From assembly GCA_023254645.1 (NCBI GenBank), contig JALRLA010000092.1, forward strand, positions 1-5,952: a DNA stretch of 5,952 nt. Reading direction: 5' to 3'. Below are positions 5,755 through 5,952 of this stretch, piece after piece. Under the pieces are notes generated by a model. It did no database searches, was not told the origin of the DNA, and was given only the letters and a program-made list of their open reading frames with translations. Source of the DNA: Bacteroidia bacterium. GTDB lineage: Bacteria > Bacteroidota > Bacteroidia > NS11-12g > UBA955. Position numbers and translations under genes: made by a program. Position 1 is the stretch's first letter; each line of letters starts with the position of its first letter.

Positions 5755-5952
5755 ATGGAAAGCCATAAGATTTTGGTCAGCCTCGTCTTTTTAATTGTCG
5801 TAGCTGGGGGATTGATACTCGACTTAGGCTTGTTCAACAAACGAAACAATGAGTCGGGTTTGACCTTGAAACAGAGCGGTACGAGAACGTTGCTCTGGTT
5901 CGTCTTGGGCTTGGTGGCCACTTTTGTGATTGGGCAATACCATCCTTATCTG
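5755..5952 (+). CDS. TerC-family integral membrane protein, N-terminal part only
   Basis: The first 66 residues of a longer protein; the frame is open to the window end. Residues 6-23 form a hydrophobic helix ending in GGLILDLGLFNKR (18-30), which matches the LDLG[VL]F-[HN]RK signature at the end of the first membrane span in TerC/Alx proteins. A polar loop (27-43, NKRNNESGLTLKQSG) follows, where TerC proteins have 'RKAHxVSLKEAL'. A second hydrophobic helix (about 46-60, LLWFVLGLVATFVIG) comes next. TerC-family proteins are multi-span inner-membrane proteins linked to tellurite resistance and metal-ion (Mn) handling or membrane-protein quality control. ATG 5755 is the first possible start: an in-frame stop lies at 5707-5709 with no other ATG between. 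Assignment rests on one short motif and topology, so it is probable rather than certain. Confidence 0.7.
   Translation, partial: MESHKILVSLVFLIVVAGGLILDLGLFNKRNNESGLTLKQSGTRTLLWFVLGLVATFVIGQYHPYL

Noticed and set aside
5697..5921. 75-residue N-terminal extension of the S46 peptidase frame up to 5921
   Set aside because: It would bury the signal peptide, overlap the divergent TerC-like gene and run through both promoter boxes. The start at 5696 gives the family's normal length and a clean signal peptide.
1..5952. CRISPR arrays, tRNA or rRNA genes, insertion-sequence ends, integrases
   Set aside because: I looked on both strands and saw no spaced direct repeats, no tRNA-like cloverleaf sequence and no transposase motifs. 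The only tandem repeat is the coding one in rplQ.

Overview
The window reads as chromosome of a Bacteroidota-type bacterium. This rests on several signs. The S46 dipeptidyl-peptidase family is typical of that phylum. The leaders in front of rpsD and rpoA are A-rich and lack a Shine-Dalgarno sequence. The bL17 protein carries a long acidic tail. TAnnTTTG-type promoter boxes, the Bacteroidota -7 consensus, lie in the divergent intergenic region. I cannot name a genus from the sequence alone.

Plus strand, 1-2892: the distal part of the ribosomal alpha operon in the order rpsK (uS11) - rpsD (uS4) - rpoA (RNA polymerase alpha) - rplQ (bL17), with gaps of only 6-18 nt. It closes with a perfect 13-bp bidirectional terminator hairpin. 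In the position where rpsM would be expected directly before rpsK there is an unrecognised 28-residue ORF (71-157). It is 64% Lys/Arg and has the only clear Shine-Dalgarno sequence seen in the window. A perfect 8-bp inverted repeat (21-42) lies just upstream. This small gene and its leader are the most unusual part of the window.

Minus strand, 5696-2913 and convergent with the ribosomal operon: a secreted S46-family dipeptidyl-peptidase whose specificity residue looks DPP11-like (Asp/Glu-preferring), then a single-domain rhodanese, then a small thioredoxin one base later. The last two almost certainly share a transcript. Both are predicted cytoplasmic sulfur/thiol proteins, whereas the peptidase is exported, so a functional link with the peptidase is uncertain.

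Plus strand, 5755 to the window end: the start of a TerC-like integral membrane protein, cut off by the window. It diverges from the peptidase across a 58-bp gap. That gap holds two exact TAnnTTTG boxes, one on each strand, each ending only 4-5 nt from its start codon, so both mRNAs may be leaderless. I see no tRNA, rRNA, CRISPR array, insertion sequence or integrase here.
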